Shown: in pieces, positions 10,765 through 19,663 of the stretch
How the letters are laid out: the number at the start of each line of letters is the position of its first letter
Numbering within the stretch: position 1 is the stretch's first letter
Assembly: GCA_015492305.1 (NCBI GenBank)
Contig: WGFJ01000107.1
Span: 1-34,509 of the forward strand
DNA: 34,509 bases
Reading direction: 5' to 3'
From: Deltaproteobacteria bacterium
Lineage (GTDB): Bacteria > Desulfobacterota > GWC2-55-46 > S146-80
Notes under the pieces: model-generated
Seen by the model: the letters and a program-made list of their open reading frames with translations, nothing else
What the model was told of the DNA's origin: nothing
The model's database searches: none
Made by a program: the position numbers and the translations under genes

Positions 10765-12772
10765 TTCGATCCCCTTTTCTGAGTCTCACAATGGCCTCTT
10801 CCAGGGTCTTGAGGACGGTTGGATCCGATTCCTCCTTCAGGGCCTCCTCAAGATAGGGGAGGGAAGAGGGACCAAGGGAGGCCACGGTCTTCACAGCTTC
10901 GTTCCTCAGATCCCATTCCTTGCCTTTGAGGAAGGGAAGGACCCGATCCACCCGCTCCTTATCGAGGATGCCCTGCAGGGCCTCAAGGGAGGCCTTTCTT
11001 ATCTCCTTCTCCTCCCTTTCGAGGCATTCAAGAAAGACATCTATCGACCCTTCGGGATCCATCCTCTTCAGGGCCTCTATGGCCTTTATAGCAATGATAC
11101 CCTTTCCCTTCAGGGCCTCTTCCCTTATTGTGGATAGGGCCCTTTCCCCCTTTATGAGGGAAAGCCCCTCTATGGCCTCGCACCTCACCCATATGTCTTC
11201 GTCCGTTAGCAGCAGCAGTAATGGCCCTTCGGCCTCTTTGCAACGCCACCTGCCAAGGACCCTTGCGGCCTCTCTCCTCACAGCGGGGGATTCATCCGTG
11301 AGGGCCGCTATTATCTCTTCGACCATCTCCTTGAGTCCTGCCTCCCCTATCACCCTGACAGTGGTGCTCCTCACTTCTGGGTCCTCGTCCTTGAGGCCAA
11401 GGGACAGGGTCTCTGTCTCCTTCTTTCCCCCTATCGTTCCGAGGATGGTGATCACATGCCTCCTCATGTGGGAAGAGGGGGAGGAAAGGAGCCCCCTCAT
11501 CCTTTCAAGGAAACCCTCTTCCCCCCTTCCCAGTGTGGAGAGGGCCTTCCTCGCAGCGGTCCTCACGTCTTCATAGGGGTCGTTCAGGAGGTTTATAAGG
11601 GGATCTATGGCCCTCTTTGAGCCTATCTCTCCGAGGGCTGTGGCTGCTGATGCCCTCAGGTGGCCATTCTCCTCTTCAAGGCACTGGAGGAGTATCTCCT
11701 CTGCATCCTTGTACCTGAGCCTTCCAAGGATGTAGCAGATGCCTGCCTTTGTCTTCGGGTCCTCTCCGGGGAAGATCTTTAGGAGGGTCCTTCCAGCCTC
11801 CTCCATGGAGAGGATGGCCTTCACTATCATGCCTTCCAGCCCCTCTTCCATGATCCTGAGCAGGTGGGGGATGAGGTTAGGATCTCGGAGGAGTCCTGCC
11901 ATCAATATGGCCCCCCTTTTTGTCTCCACCGAGTCGGAATAGAGGGCCCTTCTGACCTTCTCCCTCATATCCTCTCTGGTCCCCTCAAGTTCCTCTCCCA
12001 GCCTCTCCTCCATCTCCGGTCTCCTGGAAAGGAGCCAGTAGATCGCCCTCATGGCGGATTCAACCACCACCTGGGAGTGGTCCTTAAGACCCTCTACAAG
12101 ATAGGGCAGGGAGGACTCATCGCCCACCTCCTTCAGGAGATCGAAGGCCGCCTTCTTGAGTATCCTGTTGTCAAGGACCCTGTAGACCTCTTCAAGGGGG
12201 ATAGGGCCCTTTGTGCCACTAAGGGTCTCGAGGATGGTGAACTTTGTGGTTGTATCACCCCTTCTGAGGAGGCCAAGGAGCAGGGTGGTTCCCTTCTCAC
12301 CCCCTATCTTCCCTATCGCCTCTATGGCTGCTATCCTTACGTTCTCATCCTTGTCCCCGGTGGCCTCCAGGAGGCAGTCTATGGCCTCCTCTTCCCCGAT
12401 CTCCCCCATGATATCTGCTGCAAACTTCCTGACATCCCTGTCTTCATCCTTTATGATCTCCTTCAAGAAGGGAAGGCCTGCTTTACCCATCCGGATCAGG
12501 GCTTCCACGCAGGCATTCCTCAGACCTACATTGTCCTCGTTTCTCAGACCCTCTATCAGGCAGGGTATGAGCTCCTCTCTGCCAGGGAACCTGCTTATGA
12601 TCTCTACGGCATGCTTCCTCACCCTCCAGCTCCTGTCCCCGAGGGCCTTCATGATCAGGGGTGCAACATCCTTTGGTGGATGGAAGAGGAGCCCTTCAAG
12701 GCCCTTTCTCCTTACCTCTTCTTCCGGGTGGTTGAGGTATGCCTCAATGTCCTGGATACTGGGGCTTTCCAT
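10757..12772 (-). CDS. Large HEAT-repeat protein
   Basis: 671 residues from ATG 12772; an in-frame TTG at 12805 would add 11 basic residues. I prefer the ATG because it has an AGGA site at about 9 bases and a shorter overlap (29 bases) with the preceding gene. The whole protein is an array of about 20 HEAT/PBS-lyase-type units of roughly 30 residues, each with a variant of DxxxxVRxxAxxALGxIG (DKDENVRIAAIEAIGKIG, DPYEDVRTAARKALSTLG, DESPAVRREAARVLGRW). No enzyme domain, signal peptide or membrane segment. It is expected to be an elongated cytoplasmic scaffold for protein binding. HEAT proteins occur beside some non-flagellar chemosensory systems, but the partner is not known. It ends 8 bases inside cheR. 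Confidence 0.9.
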   Translation of the reverse strand: MESPSIQDIEAYLNHPEEEVRRKGLEGLLFHPPKDVAPLIMKALGDRSWRVRKHAVEIISRFPGREELIPCLIEGLRNEDNVGLRNACVEALIRMGKAGLPFLKEIIKDEDRDVRKFAADIMGEIGEEEAIDCLLEATGDKDENVRIAAIEAIGKIGGEKGTTLLLGLLRRGDTTTKFTILETLSGTKGPIPLEEVYRVLDNRILKKAAFDLLKEVGDESSLPYLVEGLKDHSQVVVESAMRAIYWLLSRRPEMEERLGEELEGTREDMREKVRRALYSDSVETKRGAILMAGLLRDPNLIPHLLRIMEEGLEGMIVKAILSMEEAGRTLLKIFPGEDPKTKAGICYILGRLRYKDAEEILLQCLEEENGHLRASAATALGEIGSKRAIDPLINLLNDPYEDVRTAARKALSTLGRGEEGFLERMRGLLSSPSSHMRRHVITILGTIGGKKETETLSLGLKDEDPEVRSTTVRVIGEAGLKEMVEEIIAALTDESPAVRREAARVLGRWRCKEAEGPLLLLLTDEDIWVRCEAIEGLSLIKGERALSTIREEALKGKGIIAIKAIEALKRMDPEGSIDVFLECLEREEKEIRKASLEALQGILDKERVDRVLPFLKGKEWDLRNEAVKTVASLGPSSLPYLEEALKEESDPTVLKTLEEAIVRLRKGDRNV

Positions 12773-13163
12773 AGCGATCCATCCTCTCCTTCTTCCTCCT
12801 TTCAAGGAGTCCCCTTACCTTGGGCATGAGGGTATCCTTAATGTCATGACTTTCGATGAGGTCATCTGCCCCGTAGAGGGATGCAGGGGGTCTCCTGTAC
12901 CTCCTCTTGTCGTATACGGATGTCACAAGGAGGACCTTTACATCCCTCAGGTCCTCGGTCTGCCGCAGGAAGTCGCATATCTCAAAACCGGGTATCTTCG
13001 GGAGGGCCACATCTATGATGGCCACCCTGGGCCTTTCCAGCTCAAGGAGTTGCAGGGCCTTTACACCCTCTTCAACAGGGATCGGGGTGAGGCCGTGCCT
13101 TTTGAGGATTTCTGTTATCTCCAGGACCACCTCTTTGTCTCCGTGGGCTACCAGGATCTTCAC
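12744..13163 (-). CDS. Degenerate CheY-like receiver (pseudo-receiver)
   Basis: 139 residues, a receiver fold from 1 to about 118 and a basic tail ([14 protein letters not shown]). The phosphoacceptor position D51 is kept ([12 protein letters not shown]) and T81 is present, but the metal-binding acidic pair after beta-1 is replaced: the strand reads KILVAHGD, so H7-G8 stand where D-D is normal. The conserved Lys-Pro near the end is Ser105-His106 (DDLIESHDI). It therefore probably does not undergo standard Mg-dependent phosphorylation and may work by protein contact, as described for pseudo-receivers such as that of FrzS. GTG 13163 overlaps the chemoreceptor stop as GTGA. It lies between the receptors and the HEAT protein. 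Confidence 0.88.
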   Translation of the reverse strand: MKILVAHGDKEVVLEITEILKRHGLTPIPVEEGVKALQLLELERPRVAIIDVALPKIPGFEICDFLRQTEDLRDVKVLLVTSVYDKRRYRRPPASLYGADDLIESHDIKDTLMPKVRGLLERRKKERMDRYGKPQYPGH

Positions 13164-15292
13164 AGCTCAAAGCCTCCAAGTCCCTTCTTGAGGTCTTCCA
13201 CCTCCTGTGTCAGGGTGTGAAGGGTCTCCTCTATGTCCTTTACATTCCTTGTGTTCCTTTCGGAGATGCTAACGATCTCTTCTACGGCCTCCATCACCCG
13301 TTCACTCTCCTCCTTCTGCCTGGTGGTATCGTTGTTTATCTCCTTCAACCTCTCGTTTATGGCTGTCATGGACCGGGAGATTTGCCTGCTGGTTTCGGAT
13401 TGTTCTGCTGTGGCCTTCTTCACCTGGGATGTGAGTTCCTTCATGATCTCTATCTGCCTGCCTATGAACTCCGCCCCCTGGCTCTGCTCCTGGGTGGCCC
13501 TTGCGATCCTCTCTATCATGTCCTTCACATCCTCCATGGCCTCTGTCACATAGGTGGTTCCCTTTGTCTGCTCCTTTGTGGCCCTCACTATCTCCTGCAC
13601 CATCTCTGCCGATCTCTTGGCGTTCTCAAGAATGCCTTTAAGGGTGCTGTTGGCCTTGAGGGCGAGTTCCATGCTTTTTTCCATCCTCTCCTCGCCGGCC
13701 TCCATCTCCTTCAGGGCCTCATCGGTTTCTGACTGGACCGCTTCGATGAGGGACGATATCTCCCTTGTGGAGGCCGTTGTCTCTTCTGAGAGCTTCTTTA
13801 TCTCCGAGGCCACAACACCGAAGCTCTTACCCCCCTCACCTGCCTGGGCAGCGATGATGGAGGCATTCAGGGCCAGAAGGTTGGTCTGATCCGCTATCTG
13901 GTCGATTATGGTGAGGATCTTGCCTATCTCCATGGACCGTTCACCGAGTTTGTTCAGCCTCTCTGAAAGGGATTTTATGACCATCTTTGTCTCTTCTATG
14001 CCCTTCATGGTCTCTGCCACTGCTTTATACCCCTCTTCAGCCTCCATGGAAGCCTTCTGGGAGAGATCAAAGGTGTTAACCGCATTGTTTTCTATCTCCT
14101 TTATGGAGGCCGCCATCTCGTTCATGGAGGCAGCTGTCTGGGTTGCAGATGCAGAGAGCCCCTGGGTGCTTCCTGCGATCTCCTTGATGGATGCAAGCAT
14201 CTCCGAAATGGAGGATGTGGTATCCTCCACACCCTTTGCAACACCGTGGACGCTTTCGGATATCTCCTCGATGGAGGCCGTCATCTCAAGGAGGGCAGAT
14301 GAGGTTTCTTCCGTGAGGTTTGAAAGCTGGTCCACCCTCTCCGAGATATGGAGGGAGGAGGTCCTTGTCTTCTCGATGGAGTCCCTTGTCCTTATGGCTG
14401 CAACCTTCTGGTCCTCTGCGCCCTCAAGGAGGTGAGCGGTGTGCGCTACCACCTCCTTTGATGCGGAATCTATCTTTGAGGTGAGGAGGAGCACATCGGA
14501 TACCATCTTCTGGAGGGAGGAGGCCATATCGTTTATGGACCTTGCGAGGATCCCTATAGAATCCTCCCTCTCTGCTATGGGGTTGTCAATCCTCTGGGTG
14601 AGTCTTCCAGAACCTATGGTCTTAAGGGTCTCGATGATCCTTCCGATAGGGGTCGTTACTGTTCTGTTGATGGAGAGGAATATGGCTGCCACAAGGGCAA
14701 AGAAGGTTATGGCACCACCGCTAAATACCCACACCATGTTGGAGAGGAGCTTGTCCTCCAGAGACCTTGTGGATACATCCATCACCAGCATGCCCCTCCA
14801 CTTCTCCTCCTGGGGATGGCACTTCTTGCACTCCTCCCTCTTTGTTATGGGTCTTACGCCCCTCAGGATCTTCTCACCATCCCTCTCAAGGAACACCGTC
14901 CTGGGTCTCTCCTTTGGGGGCAGGGCATGGCATACGAGGCATTCCTCTGCCCTGGATCTGTCTATCCATGTCCTCCTCTTGGCGGGATCAGATGAAAAGG
15001 TCCTCTTCCACTGGTGGGAGTAGATGTTGATCTCCCTTATGTCCTTCTGCTCTTCCACGAGTCTGACAAGGATGCCCTCCACATCCTCCGGTCTCCCGCT
15101 CAGCATGGCCTTTACAAGGGCAGATTCAACAAGGGAGGTCAGGGCCTCGACCTTCTCCTCTGCCATCTCGGTAAACATGCTCCTCTGCTTGTAGTATATG
15201 CTGAAGAAGGATGTGCCACCGATGAGGCCTATGCTCAGGATCACTATAACTGCGATCTTGAAGCCAAGGGACTTAAGAAAGCTCTCTCTCAT
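13160..15292 (-). CDS. Methyl-accepting chemotaxis protein with a diheme c-type periplasmic domain
   Basis: 710 residues. TM1 about 11-33; a periplasmic domain about 34-186 with two heme c attachment motifs, CLVCH (118-122) and CKKCH (155-159); TM2 about 187-208; HAMP about 209-262; then the signalling domain with the conserved tip [20 protein letters not shown]-type hairpin and the [18 protein letters not shown] segment. After the tip there are three ATxEQ units spaced exactly 28 residues. The hemes would sense redox state, a gas such as O2, CO or NO, or a redox partner in the periplasm and signal to CheA through CheW. Its start overlaps the previous receptor by 20 bases. Heme attachment itself needs a cytochrome c maturation system elsewhere. 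Confidence 0.95.
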   Translation of the reverse strand: MRESFLKSLGFKIAVIVILSIGLIGGTSFFSIYYKQRSMFTEMAEEKVEALTSLVESALVKAMLSGRPEDVEGILVRLVEEQKDIREINIYSHQWKRTFSSDPAKRRTWIDRSRAEECLVCHALPPKERPRTVFLERDGEKILRGVRPITKREECKKCHPQEEKWRGMLVMDVSTRSLEDKLLSNMVWVFSGGAITFFALVAAIFLSINRTVTTPIGRIIETLKTIGSGRLTQRIDNPIAEREDSIGILARSINDMASSLQKMVSDVLLLTSKIDSASKEVVAHTAHLLEGAEDQKVAAIRTRDSIEKTRTSSLHISERVDQLSNLTEETSSALLEMTASIEEISESVHGVAKGVEDTTSSISEMLASIKEIAGSTQGLSASATQTAASMNEMAASIKEIENNAVNTFDLSQKASMEAEEGYKAVAETMKGIEETKMVIKSLSERLNKLGERSMEIGKILTIIDQIADQTNLLALNASIIAAQAGEGGKSFGVVASEIKKLSEETTASTREISSLIEAVQSETDEALKEMEAGEERMEKSMELALKANSTLKGILENAKRSAEMVQEIVRATKEQTKGTTYVTEAMEDVKDMIERIARATQEQSQGAEFIGRQIEIMKELTSQVKKATAEQSETSRQISRSMTAINERLKEINNDTTRQKEESERVMEAVEEIVSISERNTRNVKDIEETLHTLTQEVEDLKKGLGGFEL

Positions 15293-17327
15293 CCGCCTCC
15301 CCCTCGAGTTTGAATCTCTCTATCCCGCTTATCAGGTCGTCTATGCAGTGTTTGAGCCCCTCAACGGTCCTCCCAAGGGTGTGGACCGTCTTCTGGTTCT
15401 CCACCATGGTCTCCTGGTTCTTGTTCATTGCCTCTACTATCCTTTCAAGGCTTTCCTTCTGTATGGCGATCGATTTCTCTATCCTCTCCGTTGCAGCGGT
15501 GACCTTTTCCATGTTGGTCGATATGGACTTGCTTCCATCGGCCTGTTCCTTTGTGGCCTTCTTTATCTGTGAGGAAAGGTCCTTCATCCTCTCAACGGCA
15601 TAGGCGATCTGTTCACTTCCCTTTGACTGTTCCTGGGTGGCCTTGGCTATGTGGTGGATGGTCTCTGTTATCCTCTGAAGGTTCTGAGTTACCTCCCTGC
15701 TTCCCCTTGCCTGTTCCTTGGTTGCCTTTGCTATCATCTGTCCCATATCACGGGCCTTCTCAAAGTACTGGAGGATGGATGAGAGGACAGCGATGGTCTC
15801 CTTCGATAGCCTTTCCCCTTCCTCCACCTTCCCCATACCCTCCTTCACGGATGCCATGGCCTTTTCGGTCTGTATCTGTATGCCCTTGATGATGGTATCT
15901 ATCTCCTTTGTGGAGGATGATGTCCTTTCTGCCAGTTCCCTGATCTCTTCAGCAACCACCCCGAATCCCTTGCCGTATTCTCCTGCCTGGGCTGCAAGGA
16001 TGGCTGCGTTGAGGGCAAGGAGGTTTGTCTCTTCTGCCACCTCGTCTATCACGGTGAGGATCTTCCCGATCTCCCTGGAGCTCCTGCAGAGTTCATCGAT
16101 GATATGGGCAATGGCATTGACCGAGTCCTTTATCCTCTCCATCCCTACATGGGTCTTCTTTACGGCCTCAAGCCCCTTCTCACCTTCAAGGGCTGCCTCC
16201 TGGGATAGCTTTGCATTGGCCGTTGCATTTTCTTCTATGTCCTTTATGGATGCATCTATCTGGGATAGAGAAGCCACGGTCTCATCGGCACTGGTTGAGA
16301 GGTCCTCTATGGCCTTTGCCACCTCCTTGAGGGAGGTGGTGATCTCCTCGATGGAGGATGATGTCTGGCCTATGGAGATGGTGAGGTCCTCCACATTGCC
16401 GTCCACCTCTTCTATGGAGGAGGCCATCTGGAGGACGGCGGATGCCGTCTCTTCAGCAAGGCCAAGGAGGGTTGTTATGCTCTTGGATATGCCCTCTATG
16501 TTTCGCTGGAACTCCTCTATGGAGGCCTTTGTCTCCCCTATGGCCTCTGCCTGCCTGTATGTGCCTGAATCGATGGACTTACGCACCTCATCCACCCTTC
16601 CAACCTCTTCGATGAGCTTGTGGCCGATCTCCTTTATCTCCCCTATCATGGCCCTCACCCCTCTAACCGCTTCGTTCAAGGCCATGGTGAGGGCCCTTAT
16701 CTCCCCTTTGCCCCTTAACCTTGCATCGTGGGAGATGTCACCCCTTGCCACATGCTCTATGTGACGGAGGAGCAACTCCACGGGACGGGTAAAATCCTTT
16801 TTGAGGAAGAGGTGGGCAGCAGGGATGTAAAGGAAGAGGGCAAGGAAGAGTATGGCCAGGGATATGCCCCATCTTTCGGAGAGTTCCTTCTTTATGAGGC
16901 CCTTCGGTATGCCTCCCACAAGGTAGCGCTTTCCGTCCTTGAGGGGAACTATTACCCGGTAGGTGTCACCGGCCTCGGAGAGGGAGGCCTCCTTCACATG
17001 GCTGATCCCTGGGAACCTTACAGAGCCATCCTGATCCCCACTTGATGCCACGGGGTTTCCTTCCCCATCTACAAGGGTGATCCATCCTATTGCAGGGTCT
17101 ATCTCCTTCACAGAGGAGAGAAAGGGTCTTAACTCCAGATCCCCCCTGTTCTCTATGTAGGCCCCCACGCCCTCCAGTCTTTCCTTGACCTCTTTCAGGT
17201 AGTCCTCCTTTGTGTCGCTCAGGTGTATGAAGGTTGTTATCCCCATGGCAAGGAAAAGGAAAAAGGCCGTGAAGATGGTAACCCTCCAGTGGATCCTTTG
17301 AAGGATACCGGTTTCCACCCTTTTCAT
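15273..17327 (-). CDS. Methyl-accepting chemotaxis protein
   Basis: 684 residues. TM1 about 15-36, a compact periplasmic domain of about 115 residues (PAS/Cache-like by its length and by [17 protein letters not shown] followed by [17 protein letters not shown]), TM2 about 153-175, HAMP about 176-230, then a long coiled-coil signalling domain with tip [20 protein letters not shown] and [18 protein letters not shown]. Three ATxEQ units at 28-residue spacing lie after the tip, as in the neighbouring receptor, so both have the same signalling class and should share one CheA/CheW array. No Cys or CXXCH in the periplasmic part. ATG 17327 overlaps the cheW stop as ATGA. The ligand cannot be predicted. 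Confidence 0.95.
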   Translation of the reverse strand: MKRVETGILQRIHWRVTIFTAFFLFLAMGITTFIHLSDTKEDYLKEVKERLEGVGAYIENRGDLELRPFLSSVKEIDPAIGWITLVDGEGNPVASSGDQDGSVRFPGISHVKEASLSEAGDTYRVIVPLKDGKRYLVGGIPKGLIKKELSERWGISLAILFLALFLYIPAAHLFLKKDFTRPVELLLRHIEHVARGDISHDARLRGKGEIRALTMALNEAVRGVRAMIGEIKEIGHKLIEEVGRVDEVRKSIDSGTYRQAEAIGETKASIEEFQRNIEGISKSITTLLGLAEETASAVLQMASSIEEVDGNVEDLTISIGQTSSSIEEITTSLKEVAKAIEDLSTSADETVASLSQIDASIKDIEENATANAKLSQEAALEGEKGLEAVKKTHVGMERIKDSVNAIAHIIDELCRSSREIGKILTVIDEVAEETNLLALNAAILAAQAGEYGKGFGVVAEEIRELAERTSSSTKEIDTIIKGIQIQTEKAMASVKEGMGKVEEGERLSKETIAVLSSILQYFEKARDMGQMIAKATKEQARGSREVTQNLQRITETIHHIAKATQEQSKGSEQIAYAVERMKDLSSQIKKATKEQADGSKSISTNMEKVTAATERIEKSIAIQKESLERIVEAMNKNQETMVENQKTVHTLGRTVEGLKHCIDDLISGIERFKLEGEADERELS

Positions 17328-17806
17328 TTCTTCCCCCTTCCTGACTTTTTCTTTAAAGACTCCTCGAGGATGATCTTCTCTTTGGTGGTCAATACCTTGT
17401 CCATATTTAGAAGGAAAAGGATCCCCTCTTCATCTTCACAGACGCCTTCAAGGAACTCAGAACCTATGCCCTTTGCCACCTCAGGTGGTGGCTGGATCTC
17501 CTCCTTCCGGACCTTTACGATCCTTTTTACCTCATCCACTATTATACCGGCGATCCTGCCCTCGACCTGAATGATTATGATCCTTGTCTTTGGTGACAGG
17601 GAAGGAGGGAGGCCAAACTTCTTCCTCATATCTATGATGGGTATGACCATCCCCCTGAGCGAGAGGACCCCATCTATAAAGTCAGGTGCCTTTGGTATGG
17701 GAACGGTCTTGGAATACCTGATGATCTCCTTTACCTTATCTATCCTTACCCCGTACACCTCGTTCCCGCACTTGAAAGATATAAGGGCAACCTCTTCCTG
17801 TCCCAT
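17324..17806 (-). CDS. cheW: Chemotaxis coupling protein CheW
   Basis: 160 residues, a single CheW domain (LISFKCGNEVYGVRIDKVKEII; FIDGVLSLRGMVIPIIDMRKKFGL; RIAGIIVDEVKRIVKV) plus a basic tail ([11 protein letters not shown]). It links receptors to CheA. The only in-frame start is ATG 17806; the purine-rich GAGGAG lies directly before it, an unusually close ribosome site. It follows another cheW by 20 bases. Two CheW proteins in one cluster may bind different receptors or different array positions. Confidence 0.95.
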   Translation of the reverse strand: MGQEEVALISFKCGNEVYGVRIDKVKEIIRYSKTVPIPKAPDFIDGVLSLRGMVIPIIDMRKKFGLPPSLSPKTRIIIIQVEGRIAGIIVDEVKRIVKVRKEEIQPPPEVAKGIGSEFLEGVCEDEEGILFLLNMDKVLTTKEKIILEESLKKKSGRGKK

Positions 17807-17826
17807 CTCCTCTACCGTTTCCTGTC

Positions 17827-18444
17827 CTATGTTGTGCCCTGAAGCTTCAGCACCCTGGAGAGCCTGAGGATGGCTATGAGCCTCTCACCTGTATGGGCTA
17901 TCCCCTCTATGAACTCCGTGTCTATACCTTCTCTGACCTGTGGAGGCGGTTCTATCTCCCTTTCAGAGACCCTCATGACCTGCCTTATCCTGTCCACGAT
18001 AAGACCCACCTTCTCTCCGTTCAGACCGGCAAGGATGAAGCGGGTCTGTCTGTCCATATCCTTTGGAGGGAGGCCAAGCCTTTCGCGAAGGTCTATGATG
18101 GGTACTATCTCTCCCCTCAGGGAGATGATGCCCTTCACAAAGGGCGGGGCGTTGGGGACCTCAAGGATTGCTCTTGGTTTGATCACCTCTTTCAGTTCCG
18201 TTACATCGATGGCAAACTCCTCATCCTCAAGGAAGAAGGTGAGGAACTGTTTCCTTTCCTCCTCAACCCCCTTCTCAAGGCTCATCTTGTAGACCTCTTC
18301 TGTGGGAAACTCGACCTCTTCCATCTTGAGGGGGACCTTCGCCTCTTTATCGGCAGGGGGTGGGGCTTCCTTTACAGGGGGGTCTGTCCTTTCCTGAGAC
18401 CCTTTCTTCTTCTTTGCCTTCTTCCTTATCCTTGCAATATCCAT
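17827..18444 (-). CDS. cheW: CheW-domain protein with a basic/proline-rich N-terminal extension
   Basis: 205 residues. Residues 1-65 are low-complexity, beginning with a Lys/Arg-rich run (RIRKKAKKKKG) and a proline-rich part (PPVKEAPPPADKEAK). The CheW domain follows from about 66 (QFLTFFLEDEEFAIDVTELKEVI; FVKGIISLRGEIVPIIDLRERLGL; EKVGLIVDRIRQVMRV). The extension is not part of normal CheW and could bind membrane lipids, DNA or a partner protein; this is inference. It directly abuts the hemerythrin-fold gene (18445) and is followed by the shorter cheW. Confidence 0.94.
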   Translation of the reverse strand: MDIARIRKKAKKKKGSQERTDPPVKEAPPPADKEAKVPLKMEEVEFPTEEVYKMSLEKGVEEERKQFLTFFLEDEEFAIDVTELKEVIKPRAILEVPNAPPFVKGIISLRGEIVPIIDLRERLGLPPKDMDRQTRFILAGLNGEKVGLIVDRIRQVMRVSEREIEPPPQVREGIDTEFIEGIAHTGERLIAILRLSRVLKLQGTT

Positions 18445-18834
18445 TTAACCCGCTATCCTCTCGTAGAGGGGGAAGAGTATGGTCTCTTCCTTCTTTATCC
18501 TTCCCTCCAGGGTGGTTATGACCCTTCCAAGGTCTATCATGAACTCTATGTCAAGGGCCTCGCTCCGGGAGTATCTTTCAAAGAAGAGCTGGATGTCCTT
18601 TGAGATCTTCTCCATGTCCCTTGCGAATACCTCGAGGGTATCCCTGATCTCCTGGTCCCTTTCCGAGGCCCTCTGGAGGACCGGATAGAAATCCCTGTCC
18701 TCCTTCTCAAGGTGGGCAAGGAGCGCCTTTTCGATCTCCTTGAGTCTCCTTGCCGTCTCTTCAGGGCTTAAACCCTTCAGTGCCTTCAACATGTCCAGTA
18801 CCTTTGAATGTTCCTCCTTTAAGATGGTAATCAT
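18445..18834 (-). CDS. Hemerythrin-like (HHE) four-helix protein with incomplete metal site
   Basis: 129 residues, all helical. The first HHE half is normal: ITILKEEHSKVLDML with H9 and HLEKEDRDFYPVL with H41 and E45. In the second half the expected histidines are not seen: the segment DTLEVFARDMEKI has no His, and LEGRIKKEETILFPLYE has Gly-Arg where a His is usual, although the EE pair remains. The protein has only two histidines, so a classical di-iron O2 site is doubtful; it may bind one metal, or act structurally. It lies between the AAA ATPase gene and cheW, one base apart from the ATPase stop. Hemerythrin domains are often used as O2 or redox sensors in chemotaxis. Confidence 0.85.
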   Translation of the reverse strand: MITILKEEHSKVLDMLKALKGLSPEETARRLKEIEKALLAHLEKEDRDFYPVLQRASERDQEIRDTLEVFARDMEKISKDIQLFFERYSRSEALDIEFMIDLGRVITTLEGRIKKEETILFPLYERIAG

Positions 18835-18835
18835 A

Positions 18836-19663
18836 CTACACCTCCCCGGGGGCTGTATCCTTCAGTTCCCCCATGTCTTTTGCCACATCCATGATTATAT
18901 CGCCGTCGATGATAGGGGCATCCCTGCCAAAACCCTCAAGGAGGGCATTGGAGGCGAGGTTGTTGATCTTCCTTGGGATGCCCGAAGAGAACCTGTGGAT
19001 AAGGGAAATGGCCTCCTTTGTGAAGAGGGGGTCATCCCTTCCAGCCACATGGAGCCTGAAGTTTATGTATTCCTCAGTCTCTTCCAGGCTGAGTGGTGGA
19101 AGGTGGTAGAACATGCCGATCCGCTGCCTCAAGGCCCTGTAGTGTCCTGAATCGAGCCTCTTCCTGAGCTCTGGCTGCCCCATGAGTATGAGGGTGATGA
19201 GGTTTGTGTCATCGAGCTGGAAGTTGGTGAGGAGCCTTATCTCTTCAAAGGTCTTTTTGCCGGGGATAAGCTGGGCCTCATCGATGATGACCACAGGTGA
19301 TACGCCCTCTTCGTACAGGTCGTAAAGGGTCTGATAGATCTCTTCGAGGAGGTCTACCTTGAAGTACCTGGGTCTTTCTATGCCCAGCCCCTTGGATACG
19401 GCCCTGAGGAACTGGTTGGGGCTTACCCGTGGATTGATCAGAAGGATGGGTCTGTAGGATTCATCCAGCCTGTCGAGCAGGGCCCGTGAGAGTGTCGTCT
19501 TCCCGGAGCCTATCTCGCCGGTGAGGACCATGAACTCCCTGGCCTCCACCACATATTCAAGCCTTGCCAGGGCCTCACGGTGGGCCTTGCTCATATAGAG
19601 GAATCTCGGGTCAGGTGTCTTTGAGAAGGCCCTTTCCTTCAACCCGTAGTACTCCTCATACAT
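18836..19663 (-). CDS. ExeA/MshM-like AAA ATPase
   Basis: 275 residues, AAA_22/ExeA family. It starts with the typical MYEEYYGLKERAFSKTPDPR and FLYMSKAHREALARL; Walker A GEIGSGKTT is at 49-57, Walker B VVIIDEAQ at 124-131, sensor 1 near LITLILMGQPEL, then the C-terminal lid with the IPRKINNLASNALLEGF motif. Family members (ExeA/GspA, MshM) help assemble secretins through the cell wall, and are usually membrane-anchored with a peptidoglycan-binding domain; this one has neither and stays in the cytoplasm. TniB/IstB-type DNA transposition ATPases are more distant relatives, with no transposase here. The ATG overlaps the cheA stop by 8 bases. An ATPase of this type in a chemosensory cluster is unusual. 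Confidence 0.92.
   Translation of the reverse strand: MYEEYYGLKERAFSKTPDPRFLYMSKAHREALARLEYVVEAREFMVLTGEIGSGKTTLSRALLDRLDESYRPILLINPRVSPNQFLRAVSKGLGIERPRYFKVDLLEEIYQTLYDLYEEGVSPVVIIDEAQLIPGKKTFEEIRLLTNFQLDDTNLITLILMGQPELRKRLDSGHYRALRQRIGMFYHLPPLSLEETEEYINFRLHVAGRDDPLFTKEAISLIHRFSSGIPRKINNLASNALLEGFGRDAPIIDGDIIMDVAKDMGELKDTAPGEV

Noticed and set aside
11864-13220. Long plus-strand open frames opposite the HEAT-repeat and receiver genes (about 320-335 codons).
   Set aside because: They are antisense shadows of the biased coding strand; no motif, no plausible operon context.
18836-19663. Reading the ExeA-like ATPase as a transposition helper (TniB/IstB-like) and hence a mobile element.
   Set aside because: No transposase, terminal repeats or target duplications are near; the gene overlaps cheA and has an ExeA-type N-terminus.
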